Shown here piece after piece: positions 1 through 8,300 of a stretch of 64,000 bases of DNA. A program made the translations under genes and the position numbers. Source of the stretch: Beijerinckiaceae bacterium. Lineage in GTDB: Bacteria > Pseudomonadota > Alphaproteobacteria > Rhizobiales > Beijerinckiaceae. Under the pieces are notes generated by a model. The model made no database searches, was not told where the DNA came from, and worked only from the letters and a program-made list of their open reading frames with translations. The first letter of the stretch is position 1. Each line of letters starts with the position of its first letter. Location of the stretch: NCBI GenBank assembly GCA_019745195.1, contig JAIETL010000004.1, positions 1 to 64,000 of the forward strand, read 5' to 3'.

Positions 1-185
1 CCATATCCGCCGCTCCCCAACGCCAGTGGCCTGCTTTTACTCCGCCACGATGGCCTGGAATCCGACCGCCGTTGACATGCGACAGGTGGCACATGAGATA
101 AGTGATCATGGACATCACTTTCTCTCTAGGCAGGCCAGGAAAAATCATTATAAGGATGATACACAGATTTCACATGGAGGCCGCC

Positions 186-950
186 ATGAACTTTGAATTG
201 CTCACCCGCTTCGCCACCAAGATCCGGAATGCCCCGGAAGGCCTCTCTGACCAACTGGCCCAAGACCTTACGATTATGGAGTCGCGCCCGCTGTCAGCGA
301 TCTACGCGCCCTTCGACTATGTGCCAACTGGAGCTCGCATCGCGATCGTCGGCATCACTCCCGGCCGGGTCCAGGCCGATAATGCACTTCGCGCGGCGAG
401 TCGCGCATTCCGTGCCGGCAAATCGATCGAACAGGCAGCGGCTATTGCCAAACTGGAGGCGAGCTTCAGCGGCACGCAGACCCGCAACAACCTCGTCGCG
501 ATGCTCGACGAGGTTGGATTGGCCAGCAAGTTCGGGCTCAACACTTGCGCCGGACTGTTCGCTCCGGGATCCGAGCAGGTGCACTTCACCTCGGCGTTGC
601 GCTACCCTGTCTTTCTTGCTGGCGACAACTATCGCGGCAATCCGTCGATGACCCGAACCCCGGCGCTGCGCCAGATGGTCGAAACCTATCTCGCCGAAGA
701 GGTTCGGGCGCTGTCTGGAACCCTTTGGCTGCCGCTCGGCCCTAAGCCGGCCGAGGCTTTGGCGTATTTGGTTCGCGCCGGCGTGCTGAAGAAGGAGCTG
801 GTCCTCGACGGAATGCCGCATCCCAGCGGCTTGAACGGGGAACGGGTATCGGCCTTCCTCGGCAAGATCGATCGCGCCTCGATCAAGACGGACATCGCAA
901 AGCTCGTGGCCGCCAGGGCGCGGCTGACCAACCAGATCGCCACGCTCTGA
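186..950 (+). CDS. Uracil-DNA-glycosylase-superfamily-like protein
   Basis: 254 aa. A central strand followed by GITPG (residues 56-60) and a late PHPSG (211-215) resemble the two signature loops of the uracil-DNA glycosylase superfamily (GxxPG and HPSP/HPSG). LPLGPKP (182-188) sits where family members carry an LG..A turn. No catalytic Asp or Asn of classical family 1 or 4 enzymes is evident, so DNA-repair activity is inference; it could bind or modify nucleotides or DNA instead. The start at 186 is chosen over the in-frame ATG at 102 because GGAGG lies 5 nt upstream. It is followed after 7 nt by a gene for an HTH-like protein on the same strand, so the two form an operon. Confidence 0.6.
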   Translation: MNFELLTRFATKIRNAPEGLSDQLAQDLTIMESRPLSAIYAPFDYVPTGARIAIVGITPGRVQADNALRAASRAFRAGKSIEQAAAIAKLEASFSGTQTRNNLVAMLDEVGLASKFGLNTCAGLFAPGSEQVHFTSALRYPVFLAGDNYRGNPSMTRTPALRQMVETYLAEEVRALSGTLWLPLGPKPAEALAYLVRAGVLKKELVLDGMPHPSGLNGERVSAFLGKIDRASIKTDIAKLVAARARLTNQIATL

Positions 951-957
951 GGCCACG

Positions 958-1821
958 ATGATGAAATCACAGACCTATCCTCCGTTTACCCAGGAGGAGT
1001 TCGCCGCGGAAATCCGCGAATTCCTTTTCATCCAGGCGGGCCACATCGCGCACGGCTGCAATGCCGAAGCGGCAACGATCTTCCTCGGGATCCCCCACGA
1101 GTTCTCGCCAACCGAAGGCGTTAAGGATGAGATCATCAATCAAATCGACCTGTCACGTTTCGAATGCTGGAAGTTCTTGAGAGCGGCCTATGACTTCGCG
1201 TTCCAGGTCGGCGACAGTTGGCACTACGACGAGGACACCAACATCGACCTTGTCGCCTTCATGCAGGGAATGTCGATCTATGCCATTTCAGGGGAGTATT
1301 CCCCCTATCTGGTCCCCGACAGCAAGTGCCGACATGTGATCGATCTTGCGATCGGCCGCTTCTACCTTGAGGAGCCGCACGCGCAGTCGATAACGGTCCG
1401 GCAACTGGCCTTGTTGGCGGATATGTCGGAGGCAGCGGTACGCAACTCTTTGAGCGCTGAGAAAATGAAGGCGCCGGTAGAAGCCGACGCAGCCCGGACC
1501 TGGCTCCAGGGGCGTAAGGGGTACGTGCCGACAAAGGTTGAGGATAACCGGCGGGCTGATTGGGAACTGACGCTAAAGGTCTCGATCAACGGAGGTCGCT
1601 TCAGCTCTGGCCTGGAATCGATACTCAAGCGGATGGGACTGACTGCTGAAACGGCCGCTGAACAAGCAGGGATTGCGCCTTCTGACATTGCAATGCTTCT
1701 CGATGGGCCATCCGGATTGCCCGACTTGGGTGCCGTTAAACGCCTCGGGGAGCTCCTTCAGGCAGACGTGCCAAATTTTGTCGGGCAGGCCGTCGAGGCA
1801 GCGATGCGGCAGCAGAAGTAA
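958..1821 (+). CDS. Unrecognised protein with HTH-like segment, partner of the UDG-like gene
   Basis: 287 aa; the start could also be the second ATG at 961. The N-terminal ~130 residues form no recognised domain and are rich in acidic and aromatic residues. Residues about 145-166 (TVRQLALLADMSEAAVRNSL) have the spacing of a helix-turn-helix. They are followed by a WLQGRKGYVPT stretch like those after small HTH domains. A second helical segment near the C-terminus (LTAETAAEQAGI then LGELLQA) also looks Xre-like. Seven bases separate it from the UDG-like gene, and TGAGG overlapping the upstream stop can serve as ribosome site. Probably a DNA-binding partner or regulator; no function can be named from sequence alone. 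Confidence 0.55.
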   Translation: MMKSQTYPPFTQEEFAAEIREFLFIQAGHIAHGCNAEAATIFLGIPHEFSPTEGVKDEIINQIDLSRFECWKFLRAAYDFAFQVGDSWHYDEDTNIDLVAFMQGMSIYAISGEYSPYLVPDSKCRHVIDLAIGRFYLEEPHAQSITVRQLALLADMSEAAVRNSLSAEKMKAPVEADAARTWLQGRKGYVPTKVEDNRRADWELTLKVSINGGRFSSGLESILKRMGLTAETAAEQAGIAPSDIAMLLDGPSGLPDLGAVKRLGELLQADVPNFVGQAVEAAMRQQK

Positions 1822-2164
1822 AAGGTTAAGGCGCAGCAGGCGGTCGCTGAGGGTAACCCACTAACACCTGCAGCCAGTGGATGGTGTCGTCTTTCCGCCG
1901 TTTGAGCTGGCGATGGCCCGAGACAGCAATGTCTCGGGCGCTATGCGTTTCGCTACCTCAAACAGGAGCATCCTCCAACTCGCCTTCATGCGGCAGCTTT
2001 GATCAAGCGCTTGTGTAAACGGTGTCTGCTACGTCCGCTTTTCGGATACTGCTCAATGTCTGCAAGTGGCGCGTTTCGTTGCGACGATCCCCGCAGGGCC
2101 AAAGCCGTATCTAAAATCTGTGGCAGCGAACGGAACCTGGGGATTGCTCGATGGTTCTTATTCA
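1822..2164. other. Non-coding stretch with a terminator-like hairpin
   Basis: No gene is supported between the HTH-like gene and the DUF3072 gene. The stretch holds one perfect inverted repeat (see the hairpin at 1916-1939) and ends in a GTTC half-site (2154-2157) that belongs to the LexA-like region. Confidence 0.5.
1916..1939 (+). terminator. Hairpin downstream of the UDG-like operon
   Basis: GCCCGAGAC - 6-nt loop - GTCTCGGGC is a perfect 9-bp stem about 95 nt after the stop of the HTH-like gene. There is no T-run, so it may be a structured 3' end or a protein site rather than a standard intrinsic terminator. Confidence 0.4.
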
Positions 2165-2179
2165 GAACATATAATGAAC
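2154..2179 (+). promoter_or_regulatory. LexA (SOS) box upstream of the DUF3072 gene
   Basis: GAAC at 2165-2168 and GAAC at 2176-2179 are separated by exactly 7 bases. GAAC-N7-GAAC is the reverse complement of GTTC-N7-GTTC, the LexA box of alphaproteobacteria. A third half-site GTTC (2154-2157) sits another 7 bases upstream in inverted orientation. The site ends 14 bp before the ATG at 2194, so a bound repressor would cover the transcription start. Confidence 0.65.
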
Positions 2180-2193
2180 ATAAGGTAAGCGTC

Positions 2194-2436
2194 ATGACAT
2201 ACGCTGATGACGGCTCGCAGCCTGCAAACCCCAAGCTCTTCGAACGACCCGCCGACAATGCTCAAAAAGCGCCTGACGAATGGGTTTCAGGCGACGAGCC
2301 GATGACGGGGGCGCAGGCCTCATATTTGAAGACGCTCTCCGAGCAGGTGAGCCAGCCGGAGCAATTCGACCACACACTCTCGAAGGCGGAAGCGTCCAAA
2401 CGGATCGACTTGCTCAAATCTGCGAAAGGCGGCTGA
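2194..2436 (+). CDS. DUF3072 family small protein, probably SOS-controlled
   Basis: 80 aa. The C-terminal half contains MTGAQASYLKTLSEQ and SKAEASKRIDLL, the conserved core of DUF3072 (short proteins often found near stress genes in alphaproteobacteria; function unknown). The start at 2194 is chosen because AAGG lies 8 nt upstream and because the reading frame before it runs through the LexA box. The N-terminal ~35 residues are polar and probably flexible. SOS control is inferred from the operator, not shown. Confidence 0.75.
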   Translation: MTYADDGSQPANPKLFERPADNAQKAPDEWVSGDEPMTGAQASYLKTLSEQVSQPEQFDHTLSKAEASKRIDLLKSAKGG

Positions 2437-2458
2437 GCCGAGCCGGCAGACGGCGCTG

Positions 2459-2851
2459 TCAACCGGCGAGCCTCGCGATCGCCCAGCCGGCAGCGCCGAT
2501 ATGCCCGAGCGTGATCGCGACCGAGAGCCCGTGCAGCGCCCTGAAGCGCGGCTTGTCGCCGGCATCCGTCGCGCGGTTGATGGCGGGCATCAGGAACTGG
2601 CGGGTCGGCACGGTCGTCGCGGCGATTGCAGCGAGGCCGAGCGCCGCGACGTGATCGGCGCGCGCAAGAAGCGCCGCTGCTGCAGCGGCCGTGACGATGA
2701 CAAAGAGATAAAAATGCGGAAACGCACGGCGGATCGTCGCGCGGGCCATGTCCGCTGGTAGGACCTTCAGCAGGAAGGCGGCGAAGCCGAAGGAAAACAG
2801 CGTCATGCCGCCGAACAGCAGGGCGGCAGTGAGAAGACCTGCGGTCTGCAT
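2459..2851 (-). CDS. DUF4149 family membrane protein
   Basis: 130 aa with four hydrophobic segments (about residues 3-28, 46-64, 65-82, 108-128). The layout, and residues such as the LLKVLPADMAR and PTRQFLMPAIN loops, match the DUF4149 (TMEM205-like) family of unknown function. It lies 12 nt downstream of the FAD/photolyase-like gene on the same strand and is probably the last gene of that operon. The location is the inner membrane. Confidence 0.7.
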   Translation of the reverse strand: MQTAGLLTAALLFGGMTLFSFGFAAFLLKVLPADMARATIRRAFPHFYLFVIVTAAAAAALLARADHVAALGLAAIAATTVPTRQFLMPAINRATDAGDKPRFRALHGLSVAITLGHIGAAGWAIARLAG

Positions 2852-2863
2852 GGGTGTGCTCCG

Positions 2864-4132
2864 TCAGCGTGCCGAGGACAAGGGCCGTCCGTCGGCTGAC
2901 GCGGCGCTCAGCACGTCGGGGATCAGGCGGGCGACCAGCGCCGGGATGCGTTCCTTGACCTTGAAGAAGCCGGCGCTCGCCAGCGGCCAGACCGCCTCGT
3001 CCCAGTCGCGGCGCCATTCCGCGAGGACGATGCCGCGGGCCGCGAGCGCCGGCCGCGCCCTTTCCAGCCAGTCGTGCACGGGGCCGCGCGGGATGAAGGG
3101 TGTGGCGATCTGCGTCGCGCCCGCCCGTTCGGCGAAGCGTGCGACGTCGTCGGGGACGCCCGCCAGGAGACGATCCACAGGGCGCCCCGCGCGCATGGCC
3201 GCATCGGCCAGAGCTTCCGTTTCGATGGCGATGACGGCGTCGGAAACCTCTCGCGGCGAGCGCAGGTGGCTCGCCGACAGCGTCGCAACGGCGCGAATGT
3301 CGAGCCCTGCGAGATCGAAGTCCTCCGTCCGGGCGTCCTCGTCGGTGATCAGGAGCAAGGTCGGACGACTCGTCTGCGGCGGTGTCGGCTCGCGCAGTGG
3401 CTGGAGCGGCGGCAGGCCCTCGGGCTCGAGATGATCGAGGCTCTCCTGCCTGCGGGCGAGCTCGGCCTCGGAGGGCGTGAAGCGCTGTCCGGTATAGGTC
3501 GCGATGTTCCAGGGCTCGGCATGATAGGCCTTGCCGCGCGTGTGCAGGCCCGCGACCCAGCGCCAGCCCAGCGTGTTGGACGCGGCGTCGCCGTCGAGCA
3601 GATGGCGATAGAAGAAATCCGCGCCGAGTCGCCAAGGCAGATCTAGCGTGAAGATCCAGATCGAGGCGAACCACATCCGCGTGTGGTTGTGCAGATAGCC
3701 CGTCTCGACGAGTTCCTGCGCCCAGGCGTCGAAACAGGCGATCCCCGTCTCGCCGGCCTCGGCCGCCTCCACGGCGCGGCGCAGGCGACGGTCGCGCGAG
3801 AGCGCGGCGAGATCGGCGTCGAGACCCTCGACATAAGCGCGCCAGACCTGCGGGCGCAGCTCCAGCCAGCCCTTGAAATAGCTGCGCCAGGACACCTCCT
3901 GGACAAACTTCTCCGCGCCATCGAGACCATGGGCGGCGATGGCCGCAGAGACGAGTTCCTGCTCGGTCACGAGCCGCCGGCGCACCCAGGGCGACAGGCC
4001 GGAAACCGCCTTACGGTTCTCCGGGCCGTAATCGTAATTGCGGCCGGCGGCATAGCGTCGGCCCATGGCAGGCACGAACGCCGCCATCGCCTCGAGCCCC
4101 GCTGCCCGCGTCCCCTGCCAGTGTCGCGCCAT
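2864..4132 (-). CDS. FAD-binding photolyase/cryptochrome-like protein, permuted domain order
   Basis: 422 aa. Residues 40-220 are the alpha-helical FAD-binding domain of the photolyase/cryptochrome superfamily: VSGLSPWVRR (43-52), QEVSWRSYFKGWL (78-90), TGYLHNHTRMWFASIWI (144-160), DGDAASNTLGWRWVAG (180-195). The usual N-terminal alpha/beta antenna domain is absent. Instead residues about 245-400 form an alternating strand/helix region (TLLLITDEDA, IATPFIPRGPV, FFKVKERIPALV) after the FAD domain. DNA repair or blue-light sensing are both possible. GGAGG about 10 nt upstream supports the ATG. It is followed by the DUF4149 gene and preceded by the DCC gene, all on one strand. Confidence 0.75.
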   Translation of the reverse strand: MARHWQGTRAAGLEAMAAFVPAMGRRYAAGRNYDYGPENRKAVSGLSPWVRRRLVTEQELVSAAIAAHGLDGAEKFVQEVSWRSYFKGWLELRPQVWRAYVEGLDADLAALSRDRRLRRAVEAAEAGETGIACFDAWAQELVETGYLHNHTRMWFASIWIFTLDLPWRLGADFFYRHLLDGDAASNTLGWRWVAGLHTRGKAYHAEPWNIATYTGQRFTPSEAELARRQESLDHLEPEGLPPLQPLREPTPPQTSRPTLLLITDEDARTEDFDLAGLDIRAVATLSASHLRSPREVSDAVIAIETEALADAAMRAGRPVDRLLAGVPDDVARFAERAGATQIATPFIPRGPVHDWLERARPALAARGIVLAEWRRDWDEAVWPLASAGFFKVKERIPALVARLIPDVLSAASADGRPLSSAR

Positions 4133-4231
4133 GGTCGTCCGCCCTCCGCCTCAAACCGATTGGGAGCTATGGCAGCGCTGGCGCGGATCAACCGGCAGCG
4201 GCAGAGCGTCGCGCGGCCGGTGCCGCGCACC

Positions 4232-4642
4232 TCATCGCGCCGGCGGTCCGCCCGTCCTCGATTCCTCCCGCTTTTGCCGCCGCACGAGCCGCGCGATATG
4301 CGGCCGCAGCGGCAGGAAGGCGCGATAGCCCGCCTCCAGCACCGGCAGGACGCCTGGAAGCCGCGCGATCCGCGCCGCCCAGCGCCATCGCGGCAAGAGC
4401 TCCCAGACTCGAACGAACCCTGCCGCGCCAGAGGCCAGTTCGCCGTCGCGCCCCCGGACGTGGAATCGTGCCATCGCGTTGGTTCGGTCGAGATCGGGAC
4501 CGGTCTCAGCGTCCCCCCGGGCGACGTCGACGAAGCAGATGGCGTCCGCACCTTCCTGGCGTCGGTAATGGGCGATTTCCGCCCGGCAGAGCGGGCAGGA
4601 TCCGTCATGGTAGACGGTGAGCCTCGGCTCGCCGACGCTCAT
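4232..4642 (-). CDS. DCC family (DUF393) thiol-disulfide oxidoreductase
   Basis: 136 aa. The N-terminus reads [13 protein letters not shown], the DxxCxxC signature that names the DCC family; these small thioredoxin-like proteins are presumed redox enzymes. The middle and C-terminus ([30 protein letters not shown]) fit the family. The ATG overlaps the stop of the upstream 86-codon reading frame (ATGA at 4639-4642), so translation is coupled. DCC genes often sit beside photolyase and FAD-oxidoreductase genes, as here. Confidence 0.85.
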   Translation of the reverse strand: MSVGEPRLTVYHDGSCPLCRAEIAHYRRQEGADAICFVDVARGDAETGPDLDRTNAMARFHVRGRDGELASGAAGFVRVWELLPRWRWAARIARLPGVLPVLEAGYRAFLPLRPHIARLVRRQKREESRTGGPPAR

Positions 4643-4899
4643 TGCACCGCCTCCGGGCCGAGGACTGGACCGGCTTGCCCGTCGCCGCTGTCGAACAGGG
4701 CTTTCAGACGCGGCCCGAATGCGCCGCTGTAATGGACTGACACCGGCGCTTCCGCTGTCCCGATGCTCAAGCCCTTCGCCGCGCGCGTAGGCGACCAGCA
4801 AAAGCAACTGGTGACGTTTGTCGCGTCGACGGCCTTCAATCGTCGCGCTGCGGCAAACGCGGCCATACCGGCGCCGATCACGGCCCTATGCTCGCCCAT
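4639..4899 (-). pseudogene. Remnant of a renalase-like FAD/NAD(P)-binding oxidoreductase
   Basis: 86 aa. It begins [20 protein letters not shown], a dinucleotide-binding GxGxxA motif, and the middle weakly follows the start of renalase-like amine oxidoreductases (a KG...[14 protein letters not shown]...RLKAL pattern). Full family members have about 310-330 residues, so almost everything after the first 80 is missing. The ATGA overlap with the DCC gene is intact. Most likely an internally deleted gene; a genuine small protein cannot be excluded. Confidence 0.45.
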
Positions 4900-5449
4900 C
4901 GATCAATTCTCTGCTTGCCATCGCTTACGCAGCCCTCGGACAAACGGACCATGCACGTGACCGTGGCGCTCGCGAGCATTGTGACGCCACGAGCCCGAGG
5001 GACGTTCTCGGGGCGAGAGCTGGTCGCCGGGATCGGCGACGTGCAGATGCAACCGTCTCTGCGCGTTGCGTCGTCGTGGTGGAACGAATATCCGGTCTTC
5101 GGCGGTACACCAATGTCAGCAAGTGTGAAGGGTTTCGGATGTCGGCCCGTGCGAGCGGGTTCGGACCGGGCTGAGGGCCGGCGTCCGAAAGCCTCCAAGG
5201 GAGGAAGCCGCGGCTCGGGGCCGTGGGCTATGGGGATTTCGCCGCGCGGCCTGGGTGGGTGGGATCGTGCGAGGCGCGGGTCGGCGGCGCGATGCTCCGA
5301 CCAAGATGCCCGGAAGCCCCGGTCTTGCTGCACCTGGGAGGGAATCGGGATCGCCGCAAGGTCCATTTCCGCGATCAGCGCGATCGGAATTGCCCGCTCT
5401 CTGGCCGCGCCCGGTCGTGGTCTGTCTGGGTGTCGCCGTGGCGCCATCG
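4900..5449. other. No supported gene; likely downstream flank of the IS91-type element
   Basis: Open frames here are long only because of high GC and give no recognisable protein. The stretch follows the transposase stop and may be the 3' (origin) end of the IS91-type element, but no diagnostic end sequence was recognised. Confidence 0.35.
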
Positions 5450-6635
5450 TCATGAGGTGTCGATCCTGACGGCGACGATGGTGCGCGGGGCTGTGCCGGG
5501 CACGAAGCGCTCGACGAGGATCATGCGGCCACCGCAGCAGGGGCAAGGACGCCTCCGCTCATCGACCGGATCGGATTGCTCTTCCGAAATCTCTGCTTCA
5601 CGATCTGCCGTCGTTGTGGCCGGCATTGCCGCCGCCATGATCTGCCTGATGCGGGCGATGGTATCGGCGCGCCGGCTGGAGGCGCGTAGGCCGTAATGGC
5701 GGATACGGTCGAAGCCGTCGGGCAGGACGTGAAGCAGGAAGCGGCGGATGGACTCGGGGGCCGTCAGCGTCATGGTCTTGCGCCAGGCCTTGCCGGCGGA
5801 GCGGGCGCGATAGTCCTTCCAGCGGAACGTGACCCCGTGCCTGTCCATGGCAATGATGCGGCTGTTGGCGATGGCGACGCGGTGGGTGTAGCGGGCGAGA
5901 TAAGCCAGGACAGCCTCAGGGCCACCGAATGGACGCTTGGCGTAGACGACCCAGTCGGCCCGGCGCAGCGGCGCCAGCAGGGCGGCGAAGGTATCGGTTT
6001 CGGCGAGCGCGGCGAGATTGCCGTGGAAGGCTCGCCGCCCGGCCGCGTGCGGGGCGGCGAGCCCTTCGAGGAAGAGTCGTCTGAACAGCCGGGAGAGCAC
6101 GCGTACGGGCAGGAAGAAGCCTGGCCTGCACGGGATCCAGCGCGCGCCGTTGGTGCTGAGGCCGCCGCCGGGCGCCATGATGTGGAGACGGAGATGATGG
6201 GTCATCGCCGATCCCCAGGTGTGCAGCACGCTGGTGAAGCCGATGGGGGCGCCGAGATGCCGGGGATCGCTCGCGATGGTGGCGAGCGACGCGGCCGCGG
6301 CCCGGAACAACAGGCCGTAGACCTCGGCCTTGTTCTGGTGGGCGATCACCGCGATCGGCGCCGGCAGGGTGAAGACGAGATGGTGGTAGGCCACGGGCAG
6401 CAGATCGACCTGGCGATCCGCCAGCCAGTCCTTCGCCGCTGCGCCCTGGCATCGCGGGCATAGCCGGTTGCGGCAGGAGTTGTAGGCGATGGCCTCGTGA
6501 TCGCATTCGCTGCAGGCCAAGACATGGCCACCGAGCGCAGCCGTACGGCAGGTCCGGATCGCACCATCACCTTGAGCTGGCCGCGGCTGAGCCGATGACG
6601 CGCGAGATAAGCCTCGCCATGCCGGTTCCGCTGTC
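5450..6635 (-). pseudogene. IS91 family transposase, frameshifted near its N-terminus
   Basis: The frame ending at 5450 encodes the IS91-type zinc-ribbon/HUH transposase: RTCRTAALGGHVLACSECDH, NSCRNRLCPRCQG, VFTLPAPI, SVLHTWG, HHLRLHIMAPGGG, AYLARYTHRVAIAN, FLLHVLPDGFDRIRHYG and a C-terminal CPCCGGRM. The family's N-terminal segment (HGEAYLARHRLSRGQLKVM) lies in another frame at about 6560-6620. It joins the rest if one base is restored near 6565, where two bases replace a codon. The first ~20 residues are also missing. The element is therefore probably inactive. IS91 relatives move by rolling-circle replication and can capture neighbouring DNA. Confidence 0.75.
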
Positions 6636-6895
6636 GATCGCGCGCTGCTCGCAGCATTCGATGACATCGCGAGCCCGCCCGGCCCGCCCGCAGTCGAACA
6701 AGCCTTGCGCCCGGGCGATCAAGAGCGGTGCCGAAAACCGGCGATAATCCGCGTTCTCGAGCCAACGCGGGGCGGTTTCGATTATGGCAACTCCGCCCTC
6801 CAGATCGCCGGTGGCGATTGAGACCTCGCCCCTGAACGCGGTTGCGAGCGCGGCGTAGGGGCGAATTAGCGGTGATCTCGATGGAAACCAGGCGC
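6636..6895 (-). pseudogene. Fragment of a TPR-type protein interrupted at the IS91 junction
   Basis: A frame open for about 85 codons reads YAALATAFRGEVSIATGD, GGVAIIETAPRWLE, FSAPLLIARAQGLFDCG and RARDVIECCEQRAIDSGTG. This helical-repeat pattern (short helices rich in Ala, 'GE..I..GD' turns) is typical of the C-terminal tetratricopeptide region of large ATPase-type transcriptional regulators. No start or stop of its own is seen, and it runs into the IS91 transposase. It is read as the relic of the gene into which, or next to which, the element inserted. The family assignment is tentative. Confidence 0.35.
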
Positions 6896-6984
6896 GCGGC
6901 GAATATTAAATCCCGACCAAATCGAACCGGATGGCGCAGCGGCCGCCGACCGACAGCACGGGCCACGCCTCGCGCGATTGAATC

Positions 6985-7013
6985 GAGTGCTCGTTCAAAA
7001 AGATCGAGCACTC
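6985..7013. repeat. Perfect 9-bp inverted repeat
   Basis: GAGTGCTCG - 11 nt - CGAGCACTC lies in the gene-poor stretch between the IS91 element and the mobilisation module, about 100 bp past the 3' end of the minus-strand gene at 7110-8057. It could act as a terminator or a protein site. Confidence 0.35.
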
Positions 7014-7109
7014 ACGCCGGGTACGACCAGATGCGAGAAGCTGGCGTCCAGCTTAATCGTATGCGTGCGGCTTGCTACAAGCAGCAACGCGACACGATGC
7101 TGGGTCGGG

Positions 7110-8057
7110 TTACCGCACGCCAGAGATGGTTGAAACAGCCTGATCGAAAATGCTTCGTTCGAGTTCGTGCAATCCCAAAGTGTTGAGATGGGCTAGGGCC
7201 TCAGCGATCCCGGCAGCACCTGGCGGATCGGCCTCGAGCTTATCGTCAGGCTGGTGATCTCTGACGGACGCCGAGGTCGTTTCAGCTTGACCTTCCCAGG
7301 TGCTTCCACCGCCGAAATTGCTGAAATCCAGGGTTTCGAGAAGCAGCAGCAACGTCGCTTTCGCTGTCGCAGACGAGACCGGTATCACCTCTTCGCCTGA
7401 AGTGACGTGGAGCGCGACTTGAAGCGAGCCATGGTCATCATTCGCGTGGCAGGCCGCGAGGAGCCGGGATGGCGCTTTACCTGCGGCTTGTGCTCTCCGG
7501 ACCCAAGGGTCCGTTGAGATGATCTGATCGAGAAGCGGGCGAACAATATCTTTGTCGGACCGATCCGCAGATGGCTGCGACGGGCCTTTCCTCTCTTCAA
7601 TATCTGAGGGAAAGAAATTCTTGCCGCCGACAATAAGTTCGACGGCGAAAACCATTCGATCATCATCTCGAACGCTGAATTTCGGAGGGTTCAAGAACGG
7701 GATGGACTTTCGCTGCACATCGACATGGGCGGCACCGATCGAGGGCGGGTTTCGATAATCCAATCGCTTCGCAAGAATCTTCTGCGCCTGCGACAAGAGA
7801 TCGGCCACATCAGCAGGCACCTGCGACACCCCGGCAGCGAAGATGCTTCCGGTCGCGATCGGTGCGGCTGTGATCGCATCTCGAACCGCGAATTCGAACG
7901 GCTTGATGTCGTCGGAGGTCGGCGACTGTGGTCGCGCGAAATGGTCCGGGCCCGCGTCTATGGCGGCAATTCCAGACCGGTCCACCGAAGGCCTTTGTTG
8001 ACCGAGGTGTTCTGAGGGAGAAACCGCGCTCGGGTCCTGTTTTTGCTGATTTGGCAT
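7110..8057 (-). CDS. Mobilisation-module protein of unrecognised family (paralogue of 15422-16363)
   Basis: 315 aa. The start at 8057 is chosen because GAGG lies 8 nt upstream; the frame is open further but without a ribosome site. After a polar N-terminus (about 70 residues) comes a domain shared with the gene at 15422-16363. Shared elements are an IATGSIFAAG/IASGNLFAGS turn, PPKFSVRDDDRMVFAVELIV against PPVLAFRQEDWMMFAAELIL, and a DPWVRR...LQVALHVTSGEEVIPVS block against DPIVRQ...VRAALHLTADGEPVPLS. No known domain, signal peptide or membrane segment is seen. It lies downstream of the relaxase on the same strand, so a role in conjugation or plasmid biology is inferred from context. Confidence 0.6.
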   Translation of the reverse strand: MPNQQKQDPSAVSPSEHLGQQRPSVDRSGIAAIDAGPDHFARPQSPTSDDIKPFEFAVRDAITAAPIATGSIFAAGVSQVPADVADLLSQAQKILAKRLDYRNPPSIGAAHVDVQRKSIPFLNPPKFSVRDDDRMVFAVELIVGGKNFFPSDIEERKGPSQPSADRSDKDIVRPLLDQIISTDPWVRRAQAAGKAPSRLLAACHANDDHGSLQVALHVTSGEEVIPVSSATAKATLLLLLETLDFSNFGGGSTWEGQAETTSASVRDHQPDDKLEADPPGAAGIAEALAHLNTLGLHELERSIFDQAVSTISGVR

Positions 8058-8300
8058 GATGTTTTCCTCGGTGCGATCAAAAGACGTGGGCCGGACCAGA
8101 TCCTCAGATTCGTTCGGCAGAGGGCCGATGTGACGTTGGACGGGCGAGAAGCGGGTCAGGCACGAAGGCAGGTATGTCACGGCGACCCCATCCGGTCCTT
8201 ACTGAGAGCGGTTCAAACTTCATTGACTGCGCTGCGAAAATGAAACGTCGGTATGGTTGCGGGCTTACAGCAGCCCCTTTCAAGAAGACGCCGACGTCCT

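Noticed and set aside
1-101. Possible gene end or IS remnant at the left edge
   Set aside because: Short frames in both directions gave no convincing family match, so nothing is claimed.
4888-5469. 193-codon plus-strand frame next to the IS91 element
   Set aside because: Arg/Gly/Ser-rich, no motif, overlaps the transposase end; treated as non-coding.
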